From: Paracoccus wurundjeri
Lineage (GTDB): Bacteria; Pseudomonadota; Alphaproteobacteria; Rhodobacterales; Rhodobacteraceae
DNA: 64,000 nt
Direction of reading: 5' to 3'
NCBI RefSeq assembly: GCF_030678915.1
Contig: NZ_JAUUTZ010000002.1
Location: 124,001 to 188,000 of the forward strand
Made by a program: the position numbers and the translations under genes. The notes under the pieces are model-generated. The model had not been told where the DNA came from, searched no databases, and saw only the letters and a list, made by a program, of their open reading frames with translations. This document shows, in pieces, positions 36,543 to 45,658 of the stretch (within the stretch, counting starts at the first letter, position 1; the number at the start of each line of letters is the position of its first letter).

Positions 36543-38279
36543 ATGACTGCAACCCAGGCTGCAAACGGAATCGTGGGGGAGGGTCGGCGCAAACGCGTCG
36601 ACCTTTCCATCCCGACTTTCGTCCTTTTGGGGGGATTGCTGACGATTCTGGTGGTTCTGCCGCTGTTCTGGATCATCTTCTACAGTTTTCGCAACGATGT
36701 GGACGGAAGCTTTACCCTTCAGAACTTTGCGTCGCTGGTCACCGACCCGACACTGCTGCGCGCTTACATATTGGCGATCGGCATGTCCTTCGGAGTGGGG
36801 ATCCTGTCTTGCATCGTTGCGACCCCGATGGCCTGGCTGGTCTCGCGGACCGATCTGCCGGGCCGGAAACTGATCCGCATCCTTGTGACCGCTTCTTTTG
36901 TGACTCCGCCCTTTCTCGGCGCTATTGCCTATGAAATCCTGGCGGCGCCAAACAGCGGTGTGCTGAACGTTCTGGCCCGCAAACTGCTTGGGCAGGATTC
37001 GTCCTTCGTCATGTTCAATATCTACACGTTTTCCGGTCTGGTCTTCGCCATCGCCTGCTTCACCTTTCCATATGTATTCACGCTGGTTTCCAATGCGCTG
37101 GACCGGGTTCCGTCCGATCTTGAAGACGCCTCTGCCATTCTTGGCGGCAAGGCGTTAACAACCGTACGCAAGGTGACATTACCGCTGGTCTTGCCTGCGA
37201 TGCTGGCGGGGACACTGATCGCCATTCTTCAGGCACTGACGATGTTCGGATCGCCTGCGATCCTGGCGCTGCCGGCAGGCTTTCACGTCATTACCACCAA
37301 GATCTGGAGCCTGTTCCAGTTTCCGCCGCGGCGGGGCGGCGCCGCAGCCGCGGCAATTCCTTTGCTGGTCATAACTGTGATGCTGCTGCGCGCCCAAAAG
37401 GCAATTCTGGGGCGCAAGGGCTATACGGTGATGGGCGGCAAAAGCGGCACGCCACGTATTACGGAACTGGGCCGGTGGAAATGGCCGTCGATGGCCTTTG
37501 TTCTCTTCATCCTGTCACTGACGATCTTTTTGCCCTATGGCGCGATCCTGAAGACGGCCTTCATGCAGACACCCGGCGCCGGGCTGAACTGGGAGAATTT
37601 CACCCTGCGGCACTGGAATTTCGTATTGTTCGAGTTTTCGGCGACGCAGCTTGCACTGAAGAATACGTTCTTCCTTGGCATCGTGACCGCAACCGCGGTG
37701 ACCGCCATCGCCGTGGTGACCGCCTATCTGGTAACCCGCCGATCGATCCGCGGCGCTGGTTATCTGGGTATATTGGCCACTGCACCGGTCGCCGTGCCCG
37801 GGATCGTGCTGGGGGTGGGGCTGTTTTTAAGCTACGCCAACCCGACCTTTCAGCTTTACGGTACGCTCTGGATCCTGCTGATCGCGTTCATGACGATCGA
37901 GCTTCCTGCGGGATATCAGCAGATGTCGTCCTCTTTCGCCGGGATACATCCGGAACTCGAGGACGCCGGACGGATCATGGGCGCTTCGCGGCTGCGGACA
38001 CTTTGGGACATCACCGCGCCGCTTCTGCGCACCAGCATCATCGCCGCATGGTGTTTCGTCTTCGTCGGCACGATCCGCGAGCTATCCGCAACGATCCTGC
38101 TGACGACAGCCAACACCAAACTCGTCTCGGTCATCATCTACGATCTGAACGAAAGCGGCGATCTGGGCGCGATCTGTGTGCTGGGCATCATCCTGCTGGC
38201 CGTATCCTTCACCGTGGTCTGTATTGCCAACAATATCCCGGTATTGGGCAGGGCCAGAAACGTCGTGCCGCGCGGATGA
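36543..38279 (+). CDS. ABC transporter permease, two fused membrane domains (FbpB type)
   Basis: A 578-residue inner-membrane permease with about 12 transmembrane segments made of two BPD_transp domains. Each half carries an EAA coupling loop (DLEDASAILGGKALTTVRKVTLP and ELEDAGRIMGASRLRTLWDIT). It starts 12 bases after the binding-protein gene and completes the importer with the ATPase at 34381. Confidence 0.92.
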   Translation: MTATQAANGIVGEGRRKRVDLSIPTFVLLGGLLTILVVLPLFWIIFYSFRNDVDGSFTLQNFASLVTDPTLLRAYILAIGMSFGVGILSCIVATPMAWLVSRTDLPGRKLIRILVTASFVTPPFLGAIAYEILAAPNSGVLNVLARKLLGQDSSFVMFNIYTFSGLVFAIACFTFPYVFTLVSNALDRVPSDLEDASAILGGKALTTVRKVTLPLVLPAMLAGTLIAILQALTMFGSPAILALPAGFHVITTKIWSLFQFPPRRGGAAAAAIPLLVITVMLLRAQKAILGRKGYTVMGGKSGTPRITELGRWKWPSMAFVLFILSLTIFLPYGAILKTAFMQTPGAGLNWENFTLRHWNFVLFEFSATQLALKNTFFLGIVTATAVTAIAVVTAYLVTRRSIRGAGYLGILATAPVAVPGIVLGVGLFLSYANPTFQLYGTLWILLIAFMTIELPAGYQQMSSSFAGIHPELEDAGRIMGASRLRTLWDITAPLLRTSIIAAWCFVFVGTIRELSATILLTTANTKLVSVIIYDLNESGDLGAICVLGIILLAVSFTVVCIANNIPVLGRARNVVPRG

Positions 38280-38297
38280 GCAGCCCGTGCCAAAACA

Positions 38298-38324
38298 TTG
38301 ACCACCCCAATAACGGGTGGTCAA
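38298..38324 (+). terminator. Stem-loop downstream of the ABC permease gene
   Basis: TTGACCACCC and GGGTGGTCAA form a perfect 10-bp stem with a 7-base loop, 18 bases after the stop. It may terminate the ABC operon. As it also lies upstream of the GntR gene, an operator function cannot be excluded. Confidence 0.55.
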
Positions 38325-38396
38325 ACCGACTGTCTACGGTTAATCCTCTACAGATGCCCCTTGTGGGCCTATCGTTTACCAATGGAATGGTCGCGC

Positions 38397-39089
38397 ATGT
38401 CAAAACCCCCGGAAGAGACTCAAGGCCTTGCAGCTATCGATTTCCTGCGAACACGATCCCTGACGAATGTCGTACAGGCGGAAATCGAACGGATGATCAT
38501 CGATGGCGAATTGAAGCCGAATGAGCGGATCAACGAGAACGGGCTTTCACAGCGGCTGGGCGTCAGCCGTGGTCCGATCCGCGAGGCTTGCAGCGGATTG
38601 GCCGCGATCGGACTGATCGAGATCGTTCCCAATCGCGGCTTCTTCATCAAAGCATTGACCAATGACGAGGCTCTTGACCTCTCCGTCGCGCGTGCCAGCG
38701 TTTTCGCCTGCATGGCCTCGATGCTGGCCGAACATGTTACCGACAAGCAGATTGCCATGCTCGAGGCTTTGCTGGACAAGATGGACGATATCGTCAACAC
38801 CACCGGCGACGTGCATGACTATTATCCGGTGAATCTGGAATTCCACCGCCAGATCGGACAGATGGCGGGCAACAACCGGCTGGAAGCGACCTATCAAAGC
38901 TTTGTGCGCGAATTGCATATCCAGCGATATCGCGCTTTGTCCAGCCCGGATACGCTGGCAGTTTCGAATCTCGAACATCGTGCGATCGTCACAGCACTTA
39001 AGGATCGTGATCCGGTCGCCGCTTTCCTTGCCGGGCGCGATCACATCCGCAACGGGATCGAGCGTACCCGCAAGGCCGGAGAGCCGTGA
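38397..39089 (+). CDS. GntR family transcriptional regulator (FCD/FadR subfamily)
   Basis: A 230-residue regulator. The N-terminal winged helix includes VVQAEIERMIIDGELKPNERINE and GLSQRLGVSRGPIREA, and an all-helical FCD ligand domain follows with metal-site His residues (NLEFHRQIGQM, LEHRAIVTAL). ATG at 38397 is preferred; an ATG at 38382 is in frame. It sits between the ABC operon and the convergent PdxA gene and is the most likely owner of the TTGTCAAC-N8-GTTGACAA sites at three neighbouring promoters. Confidence 0.9.
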   Translation: MSKPPEETQGLAAIDFLRTRSLTNVVQAEIERMIIDGELKPNERINENGLSQRLGVSRGPIREACSGLAAIGLIEIVPNRGFFIKALTNDEALDLSVARASVFACMASMLAEHVTDKQIAMLEALLDKMDDIVNTTGDVHDYYPVNLEFHRQIGQMAGNNRLEATYQSFVRELHIQRYRALSSPDTLAVSNLEHRAIVTALKDRDPVAAFLAGRDHIRNGIERTRKAGEP

Positions 39090-39106
39090 CCGTTTGACGG
39101 AGAGGT

Positions 39107-39141
39107 AAAACCGGCCGATCCCCTGTGGATCCGGCAGGTTT
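39107..39141. terminator. Bidirectional terminator between gntR and pdxA-type genes
   Basis: AAAACCGGCCGATCC pairs with GGATCCGGCAGGTTT apart from one bulge and one mismatch, with a 5-base loop. The A-run on the left and T-run on the right suit termination from both sides of these convergent genes. Confidence 0.7.
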
Positions 39142-39145
39142 CCTT

Positions 39146-40183
39146 TCAGACGGATGTCGCGGCTTGCGCCGATTTGCTGACGACAAGTTGCGCGGCCAGG
39201 CGAATTGCCGTCTCGAATGCCTCTGGCGAAGCCGTGCCGGTACCCACGATATCATAGGCCGTGCCATGCGCCGGTGTAGTGAATACGACGTCAAGGCCGG
39301 CCGTCACCGTCACGCCCTGATTAAACCCGCGCAGCTTGGTCGCGATCTGGCCCTGATCGTGATACATGGCAACCACGCTGTCATAATCCCCGGCGAAGGC
39401 ATTCAGATAGATGGTGTCGGCAGGGAAAGGACCTTTACAGTCGTAACCTGCGGCGGCCATCCTCTGAACAACAGGGCCGATCAGGTCGATTTCCTCGCGG
39501 CCGAATAACCCGTTCTCGCCCGCATGGGGGTTAAGAGCGGCGACAGCAATGCGCGGGCTTCCGATACCTGCCCTCTGCATGGTTTCATGCGCAAGCGTGA
39601 TCGCATCCGCAATCGAGGTCTCGTTGATCTGCTCAAGCGCTTCGCGCAGTGAGACATGGCTGGTGACCCGCGACATCCATTGACCGTGCAGCACATTCAT
39701 CTCGCTGAAATAGCCCTTGTGGCCAAGCAGCTTGGCGAACATCTTGTGCTCATCGGGGAATTTCCAGCCGCCATCGAACATCGCGCGCTTATTGAGCGGG
39801 GCGAAGCTGATCGCATCCACCTGCCCGGTCTTCGCGAATTCGATTGCCTTGGCCAACGTCTCGCCGGTGCGAAAACCGGATTCGGCACTGATCGCGCCAA
39901 TCGGAAGTTTCGCCGGATCGGTATTGCCAAGATCGATCATCTGCACGGCATCGCTTTTCCAGTCCGCATCGGCGGGCGTCGCGCAGAATGCGACCGGGAA
40001 AGATGTCCCGGCCTGTTCCATGCCTTGCTCGATCACGCGGCGATCTCCGATCACCAGAAAGCGGGCGACCTCCCGCAGCGCGGAATTGGCAAGGAGCTTG
40101 GCGGTGAGTTCGGGGCCGATACCCGTGCAATCACCTGATGTCAGAGCAATGATCGGGCGGTTCTGGTCAATGTCATGATTCAT
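39146..40183 (-). CDS. pdxA: PdxA family 4-phospho-hydroxy-acid dehydrogenase
   Basis: A 345-residue metal- and NAD-dependent oxidative decarboxylase of the PdxA/PdxA2 family. Family motifs include TSGDCTGIGPEL, LGHKGYFSEM, NPHAGENGLFGREE, YHDQGQIATK and HGTAYDIVGTG, which supply the metal His residues. PdxA2-type members oxidise 4-phospho-D-threonate or -erythronate after DUF1537 kinases. Away from any vitamin B6 gene, and with a DUF1537 kinase about 10 kb off, this copy is more likely catabolic. The ATG at 40183 has AAGGG nine bases upstream. A perfect inverted repeat at 40294-40323 lies in its promoter. Confidence 0.9.
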   Translation of the reverse strand: MNHDIDQNRPIIALTSGDCTGIGPELTAKLLANSALREVARFLVIGDRRVIEQGMEQAGTSFPVAFCATPADADWKSDAVQMIDLGNTDPAKLPIGAISAESGFRTGETLAKAIEFAKTGQVDAISFAPLNKRAMFDGGWKFPDEHKMFAKLLGHKGYFSEMNVLHGQWMSRVTSHVSLREALEQINETSIADAITLAHETMQRAGIGSPRIAVAALNPHAGENGLFGREEIDLIGPVVQRMAAAGYDCKGPFPADTIYLNAFAGDYDSVVAMYHDQGQIATKLRGFNQGVTVTAGLDVVFTTPAHGTAYDIVGTGTASPEAFETAIRLAAQLVVSKSAQAATSV

Positions 40184-40293
40184 GGCAATCATCCCTTCGC
40201 GCATAACTTCCTTACCGATCCCGGCACCGGCAATACTGGCAATCTTCCGATCGTTCCCGGCCAGATGCTTCGCCGTGATGACTGAATCAGATC

Positions 40294-40323
40294 TTATTGT
40301 CAACGAGATACTGTTGACAATAA
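40294..40323. promoter_or_regulatory. Putative operator, perfect inverted repeat of TTGTCAAC-N8-GTTGACAA type (site 3)
   Basis: TTATTGTCAAC (40294-40304) and GTTGACAATAA (40313-40323) are perfect 11-base inverted arms with an 8-base spacer. It lies in the divergent promoter region between the PdxA gene and the dehalogenase-like gene, and gives the best version of the motif also seen at 33425 and 34307. Confidence 0.75.
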
Positions 40324-40368
40324 TCCAAATACGAGGATTACTGCCTGCACATGATGAGGAGGGGAAAA

Positions 40369-41307
40369 ATGCAAGCAGATATCGCTTCAGAACAGGATTC
40401 TGCGCCGCTGCTGCCGGGCTTCAGTTATCGGCGGATCAAGACAACCGGCGCCGAGATAAACGTTGCGGTAGGCGGCACGGGTACGCCTTTGCTTCTGCTG
40501 CACGGCAATCCGCTTACTCATATCAGCTGGCATCGCGTGGCCCCGATGCTCGCAAAGGATTTCACGGTGATCTTGCCGGATCTGCGCGGCTATGGCGACA
40601 GTTCCAAGCCGGATGGCGGCGAGGATCACGCGGGCTACAGTTTCCGCGCCATGGCGCAGGACAATCTGGAAGTGATGAGCGTTCTGGATTTCAAGGAGTT
40701 TCAGGTGGCGGGACATGATCGCGGTGCGCGCGTCGCGTTCCGCATGGCGCTGGACGCGCCGCAGCGGGTCAGGCGGCTGGCCGCGCTTGACATCGTGCCG
40801 ACCTATCACGCCCTGACCAATGTAAGCCTTGGCTGGGGGCTTGAAGCCTATCACTGGTTCTTCATGGCCCAGAAAGCACCTTTCCCCGAAAAACTGCTGT
40901 GTGCCGATCTTGATTATTATATTGATTATAAACTGAACAAGAAGGGCGTTGGTCTGTCGATTTTCGATGCCCGCGCGATGGCCGAATACAAGCGCTGCAC
41001 CACCCCCGAACAGATCCATGCGGTCTGCGAGGATTACCGCGCGACGGTCTCGCTGGATTTCGCAATGGATCAAGCCGACTTCGGGCATCGTCATATAGAA
41101 TGCCCGGTGCTGGTTCTGTGGGGCTCGAACAGTCATTGCGGCCGTCATTACCACCCGCTGGACGGCTGGGCGCCATGGGCGCCCGATCTGAGAGGCTGGG
41201 CGATTCCGACCGGGCACTATCCCGCCGAGGAACGTCCCGAAGTGGTGTTGGCGCCGTTTCGCAGCTTCTTTTCCGGCATCGAACCGCAACCGGCAGAGGC
41301 CGCCTGA
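40369..41307 (+). CDS. Alpha/beta hydrolase, fluoroacetate dehalogenase-like
   Basis: A 312-residue alpha/beta hydrolase. The nucleophile Asp and the two carboxylate-binding Arg are D117, R118 and R121 in GHDRGAR; the halide-site H162 and W163 occur in YHWFF; catalytic His is H283 in TGHYPAEE, with D141 in LDIVP. Spacing from D117 to H162 and D141 equals that of fluoroacetate dehalogenase (D110, H155, D134). HGNP forms the oxyanion-hole motif. ATG at 40369 follows GAGGAGGGG. It shares a promoter region and operator with the PdxA gene, so its natural substrate may be a haloacid or another small 2-substituted acid. Confidence 0.85.
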   Translation: MQADIASEQDSAPLLPGFSYRRIKTTGAEINVAVGGTGTPLLLLHGNPLTHISWHRVAPMLAKDFTVILPDLRGYGDSSKPDGGEDHAGYSFRAMAQDNLEVMSVLDFKEFQVAGHDRGARVAFRMALDAPQRVRRLAALDIVPTYHALTNVSLGWGLEAYHWFFMAQKAPFPEKLLCADLDYYIDYKLNKKGVGLSIFDARAMAEYKRCTTPEQIHAVCEDYRATVSLDFAMDQADFGHRHIECPVLVLWGSNSHCGRHYHPLDGWAPWAPDLRGWAIPTGHYPAEERPEVVLAPFRSFFSGIEPQPAEAA

Positions 41308-41337
41308 CAACAGCGATCAGGAAAATGCAATTATGCT

Positions 41338-41360
41338 TGCGACGCATGCACAGCGTCGCA
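41338..41360 (+). terminator. Stem-loop downstream of the dehalogenase-like gene
   Basis: TGCGACGC and GCGTCGCA form a perfect 8-bp stem with a 7-base loop, 30 bases after the stop codon. Confidence 0.6.
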
Positions 41361-41498
41361 GGGCGGTTCCGTCATTATTCGGCATTGTGATGCATAATCG
41401 CGGTTCTTCGCAAGCTGGGGTTTCGTCATCGGCGCCACCACGACTAAGCTTGCCACGGCTGCGTTGAGCAAGCTTTCTGTTGATGATGGGGATCGCGC

Positions 41499-42455
41499 AT
41501 GAACGACGCTATTTACAACCTGTCGCTGAAACAGCTTCGCGCTGTTCAGGCGGTCGCGCGCTATTCAAGCTTTCTTGCGGCGGCGGTCGAGCTGCATATG
41601 TCGCAACCCGGTGTCTCGCGGCTTGTGCGGGGCGTCGAGGAAAGCCTTGGTGTCCGGTTATTCCATCGCAGTACGCGCCATGTCATGCCGACACAGGAAG
41701 GGCTTATCTTCCTGCCGACCATCCACCGCATTTTAGCTGAAATGGATTTGTCGGTGGCTCATCTTGCGTCAATGCAGTCAGATCAGTCCGGGCATGTCAT
41801 CATGGCCTGCCCGCTTGCTGTAGCCAATCGCATGCTTTCCGGCATTATCAAGCAATTCCGGCAAAGCCATCCGCGAGTCACGATAGAAATACGGGAAGCT
41901 TTGCGCAGTGCGGTCATTCAGCAGGTAAGGCACGGCACCGTTGATTTTGCCCTTGGCTCTTTCATGGAAAGCAACGAGGACATGTTGATCGAAGATCTGT
42001 ATGACGTGCATTATCATGTCGTTTTCCACCATCACCACCGTTTCGCCCGGATGGCCAAAGTCAGCCTGTCGGAATTGCAGGGCGAGTCGATGATATCCTT
42101 ACCTCCCACCTCGATCGTGCGGAGCATTTTTGATGCCGCCGCCGCGCGAAAGGGGTTTCGGCTGAATCATGCGGTTACGGTCAACACTATCGGCACCATC
42201 TTCGATTTGGTTCAAAGCGGGCAGGGTATCGCGATCCAAAGCAGCCTGTCGGTCGATTCTCATCTTGGCCCGATGATCGAAACCCGGCCCCTGGTCGAAC
42301 CATGCATGAGTTCGAAGCTGTCGATGATGCGGCATCGGGACCGAACGCTTACGCCAGCCGCTCAGGAGCTTAAGAATTGTGTGGAGCAGGGGCTTAAGAT
42401 CGGCCAGTTTGAAAGCCGCGAAACCACCACAAACGCGAGCGCGGACGATCTGTGA
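41499..42455 (+). CDS. LysR family transcriptional regulator
   Basis: A 318-residue LysR protein. The N-terminal helix-turn-helix is LSLKQLRAVQAVARYSSFLAAAVELHMSQPGVSRLVRGVEE in outline (residues 7-50), and the effector-binding domain covers about 95-300. GGGGA precedes the ATG. It is upstream of, and on the same strand as, the M20 peptidase/peptide ABC operon beginning at 42688, which it probably controls. Confidence 0.92.
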   Translation: MNDAIYNLSLKQLRAVQAVARYSSFLAAAVELHMSQPGVSRLVRGVEESLGVRLFHRSTRHVMPTQEGLIFLPTIHRILAEMDLSVAHLASMQSDQSGHVIMACPLAVANRMLSGIIKQFRQSHPRVTIEIREALRSAVIQQVRHGTVDFALGSFMESNEDMLIEDLYDVHYHVVFHHHHRFARMAKVSLSELQGESMISLPPTSIVRSIFDAAAARKGFRLNHAVTVNTIGTIFDLVQSGQGIAIQSSLSVDSHLGPMIETRPLVEPCMSSKLSMMRHRDRTLTPAAQELKNCVEQGLKIGQFESRETTTNASADDL

Positions 42456-42687
42456 AATCAGGGGATGAGTGGCGGCGAATATATATGAGCTGCGGCGTTT
42501 GGCATATCTGGCGAAATGTTCATCTATGCGAATTAGTAATAAATTTCCGTGATTAGAAACAATTTGACATAACGCCCCGCTCTGTCTTCTCATCCAGGCA
42601 ATGTTATTGTGAATTGTCGGCAGTTCGCGATGACGAGTAGCCGGACGCATCAAGCTCCGGACACAGCTTTCAAAAGAGGGACGAGAG

Positions 42688-44046
42688 ATGAACGCTTATC
42701 TTGACCGTGAGGACGTGCGCGATCGCAATATCAAGGAACTGATCGAATTTCTTCGCATGCCCACCGTCTCGGCCCGGGGCGAGATGAAACCGATGCAGGA
42801 TGCCGCTTATTGGCTGATGAAGCGGCTTCAGGGATTGGGCGCCAAGACGCAGCTGCTGGACAGCACCGGCTTCCCAATCGTTTACGGCGAAATCAAGGGG
42901 GACAGTGACAAATCCGTTCTGTTCTACAACCATTATGACGTACAGCCGGTCGAGCCTTTGGAGGCATGGAGCTCGGATCCATTCGAACCTGAAATCCGCG
43001 ATGGTATCCTTTTTGGCCGCGGCGCCGACGACAACAAGGGCTCACTCATCTCGCGAATCCACGCGGTCGAGGCTGTATTGAAAGAACGGGGCTCGTTGCC
43101 GGTGACGGTGAAATTCCTGTTCGAGGGCGAAGAGGAATCCGGTTCCGCCAGCCTGCCGGCAACGGTTCAGCAATATCGCGATCTGTTGCGCGCCGATGCC
43201 TGTATCTGGGAGAATGCGCGGCGCGACGACGCCGGGAATCCCACCACGACATTGGGCAACAAGGGCATGTTCTCGTTCGAGCTCAGGGTCCGCACGGCAA
43301 GCGCCGATTCCCATTCCGGCAAAGCAAATATTTACCCCAACGCGATCTGGCGACTGGTGATGGCCCTGTCCAGCATGAAAGCCGCCGATGGCAGCATCGC
43401 CATAGATGGCCTGATGGACGCGGTGGGCGATCTGACGGAGGCCGAGGCGGAAATCTGTCGCAACACCCCCGCCAACGGTCCGCAGCAGGCGCGCAAACTG
43501 GGACTGGAAACATTACTGCCCGGCAATGACGATTTCGCGGTCAACAAGGCGCTGTTCTATACGCCTTCGCTGAACATTCAGGGGATCGAAGGCGGCTATA
43601 CGGGGCCAGGCCACAAGACGGTCAATCCGTCAACAGCATTGGCACGCCTGGAATGCCGGCTGGTCAAGAACCAGGATCCGGATGAGGTAGAGCGCATGAT
43701 CCAAAAACATCTTGCCTCTCGTGGCTATGACGATATCGAGGTTGTCAGCCAAAAGGCAGGCGCATGGCCAAGCTATACCGCGCCGGACGATGCCTTCGTC
43801 AAAACGGTCGCCGGTGCCGCAGCCAAGGTATATGACAAGGATATCGTCATCCTGCCCAGTTCACCGGGAACCGGTCCCCGCTTCGTCTTCAGGTACCAGC
43901 CGCAAATGCCGATTGCAGCATTGGGTGTGGGCCATGCCAATAGCCGTGCCCATGCGCCTGACGAAAACATCGCAGTCGAAGATCAGCACCTCACCACCAA
44001 ACATGTGGCGCAAATCCTGCGCGACTGGGCCGAAACCGGGGCGTAA
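42688..44046 (+). CDS. M20 family metallopeptidase (dipeptidase/carboxypeptidase type)
   Basis: A 452-residue zinc peptidase. The ligands of the two-metal site are all visible: His in NHYDVQP, bridging Asp in GRGADDNKGS, Glu pair in FEGEEESGS, Asp in ADACIWENA and His in VGHANSRAHAPDENI; the dimerisation domain lies between. No signal peptide, so it acts in the cytoplasm. AGAGGGA precedes the ATG. It opens the operon that encodes a peptide-type ABC importer and a second M20 protein, consistent with hydrolysis of imported peptides. Confidence 0.93.
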   Translation: MNAYLDREDVRDRNIKELIEFLRMPTVSARGEMKPMQDAAYWLMKRLQGLGAKTQLLDSTGFPIVYGEIKGDSDKSVLFYNHYDVQPVEPLEAWSSDPFEPEIRDGILFGRGADDNKGSLISRIHAVEAVLKERGSLPVTVKFLFEGEEESGSASLPATVQQYRDLLRADACIWENARRDDAGNPTTTLGNKGMFSFELRVRTASADSHSGKANIYPNAIWRLVMALSSMKAADGSIAIDGLMDAVGDLTEAEAEICRNTPANGPQQARKLGLETLLPGNDDFAVNKALFYTPSLNIQGIEGGYTGPGHKTVNPSTALARLECRLVKNQDPDEVERMIQKHLASRGYDDIEVVSQKAGAWPSYTAPDDAFVKTVAGAAAKVYDKDIVILPSSPGTGPRFVFRYQPQMPIAALGVGHANSRAHAPDENIAVEDQHLTTKHVAQILRDWAETGA

Positions 44047-44083
44047 GTCCCCGGAAAGCCTTCATTCCAACAAGGAGAACATC

Positions 44084-45607
44084 ATGTCGAGACTGAACCC
44101 AAAGCGGATGCTGCTCGGCGCTGTCTTTGCCGCACTGATGACCGGCGGTGCGCTTGCGCAGGACCGGGAACTGGTCATCGCTCAGGGCATCGATACGCCG
44201 GGCTTCGACATCCACAATCATTCGACCTCTGCCGTCGAGGCGATCCATGTCAACATCTTCGACTATCTGGTGATGCGTGATCAGGCCGGAGAGCTTCAGC
44301 CCGCACTTGCGACCGACTGGGAACAGGTGAGCGATAGCGCGATGCGTTTTCATCTGCGCGAGGGGGTACTGTTCCATGACGGAACCACGATGACCGCCGA
44401 GGATGTGAAATTCTCGCTGGAACGGCCGGCGCTTGATCCTGCCGTGCTGCAGCACTCTTTCTACGACACGATTACCGAGGTCGAAGTCGTGAACGATCAC
44501 GAGATCATCATCCATACCGATGGCCCCGATCCCATTCTTCTGAACCGGATCAGCCGCATCGGATCGGGCATCGTGCCCAAGGCATATGTGGATGAGGTGG
44601 GCTGGGAGGGTTTTTCCCAAAAGCCCATCGGCACCGGCCCTTTCAAAGTGGTTGAATGGCTGCGCGATGACCGGATCATCATGGAAGGCTTTGACGAGCA
44701 TTGGCGTGGCGCCCCGGCCTGGGACCGTCTGATCCACCGCACGATACCGGAAGCGTCCACCCGGGTGGGCGAACTGATCAGCGGCGGCGTCGATATCGCG
44801 ACCAACATCCCCAGTCAGGATCGTGACCGCGTAGAGGGCTCGGGCATCGCTCATGCCGTTCCGTGGCCGTCCTTTCGTGTCATGCAGCTGTTCCTCAACA
44901 CCAAGGACGACTCGCCGCTGGCCGATCCGAAGGTGCGCGAGGCGATCGATCTGGCGATCGACAATCAGATGCTGATCGATACGGTGACGAACGGCCTTGG
45001 AACCCCGGTGCGCGCCGCGGTCACCCCCGGTCTCAGTGCCGTTCCGATGGCGTATTACGACACCTACAATTTCGATCCCGAACGTGCCGTGCAGCTTCTG
45101 GAAGAAGCGGGTTACGGCCCTAACGAGCTGCAACTCAAGCTGCAAGGCCCTGCCGGACGATATCCGCTGGATGTCGAGACGCTGGAAATCGTCGCGGTGA
45201 TGCTGAATGCGGTCGGTATCCAGACAGATATCGAAACCCTGGAATGGAGCGCGTATGAAAGCCGCGTCTGGACTCCGAACACGATTGACGGGATTGCGTT
45301 GATCGGTCACGCAAACTCATTGCAGGATGGCTATCACGCGGTCCAGCGCGCGCGTTGCGGGTTTGAATTCAGCCTGAAAACCGGATGGTGCGACGAGGAA
45401 TTCGATAAGCTGATCGAACAATCCGCCGCCACGGTGGACCCCAAGGAACGCGCGCAGCAAATATCCGACGCTTTCGATCTGTTCGTCGAATCGAATACCG
45501 TGCTGCATCTGTTCCAGGTCGAGAACCTGATCGGCGTCAGCACCTCTGTCGATTGGTCACCTTCTCCGGATGAGCAGCTCTGGATGTATGACGCGCAGCC
45601 GCAATAA
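44084..45607 (+). CDS. ABC transporter substrate-binding protein, peptide family (SBP family 5)
   Basis: A 507-residue periplasmic protein with a signal peptide (RMLLGAVFAALMTGGALAQ). Family 5 motifs include ALATDWEQVSDSAMRFHL, REGVLFHDGTTMTAEDVKFSLER and a DPKVREAIDLAIDN segment. AAGGAG precedes the ATG at 44084. It lies between the M20 gene and the DppB gene. Confidence 0.93.
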   Translation: MSRLNPKRMLLGAVFAALMTGGALAQDRELVIAQGIDTPGFDIHNHSTSAVEAIHVNIFDYLVMRDQAGELQPALATDWEQVSDSAMRFHLREGVLFHDGTTMTAEDVKFSLERPALDPAVLQHSFYDTITEVEVVNDHEIIIHTDGPDPILLNRISRIGSGIVPKAYVDEVGWEGFSQKPIGTGPFKVVEWLRDDRIIMEGFDEHWRGAPAWDRLIHRTIPEASTRVGELISGGVDIATNIPSQDRDRVEGSGIAHAVPWPSFRVMQLFLNTKDDSPLADPKVREAIDLAIDNQMLIDTVTNGLGTPVRAAVTPGLSAVPMAYYDTYNFDPERAVQLLEEAGYGPNELQLKLQGPAGRYPLDVETLEIVAVMLNAVGIQTDIETLEWSAYESRVWTPNTIDGIALIGHANSLQDGYHAVQRARCGFEFSLKTGWCDEEFDKLIEQSAATVDPKERAQQISDAFDLFVESNTVLHLFQVENLIGVSTSVDWSPSPDEQLWMYDAQPQ

Positions 45608-45620
45608 GCACCTGCAAGCG

Positions 45621-45641
45621 TCTGGCCCGCGTCGTGCCAGA
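45621..45641 (+). terminator. Small stem-loop after the second peptide-binding protein gene
   Basis: TCTGGC and GCCAGA form a 6-bp stem with a 9-base loop in the 51-base gap before DppB. Possibly a differential-expression element. Confidence 0.35.
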
Positions 45642-45658
45642 GAAAGGCATATTGCCCC

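Noticed and set aside
38298..38324. TTGACCACCC inverted repeat as a fourth member of the TTGTCAAC-N8-GTTGACAA set.
   Set aside because: Arm sequence and spacing (7) differ; a hairpin terminator after the permease gene explains it better.
41372..41400. ATTAT...GCAT-N4-ATGC...ATAAT near-dyad upstream of the second lysR.
   Set aside because: The arms are interrupted asymmetrically and I could not tie it to any other site.
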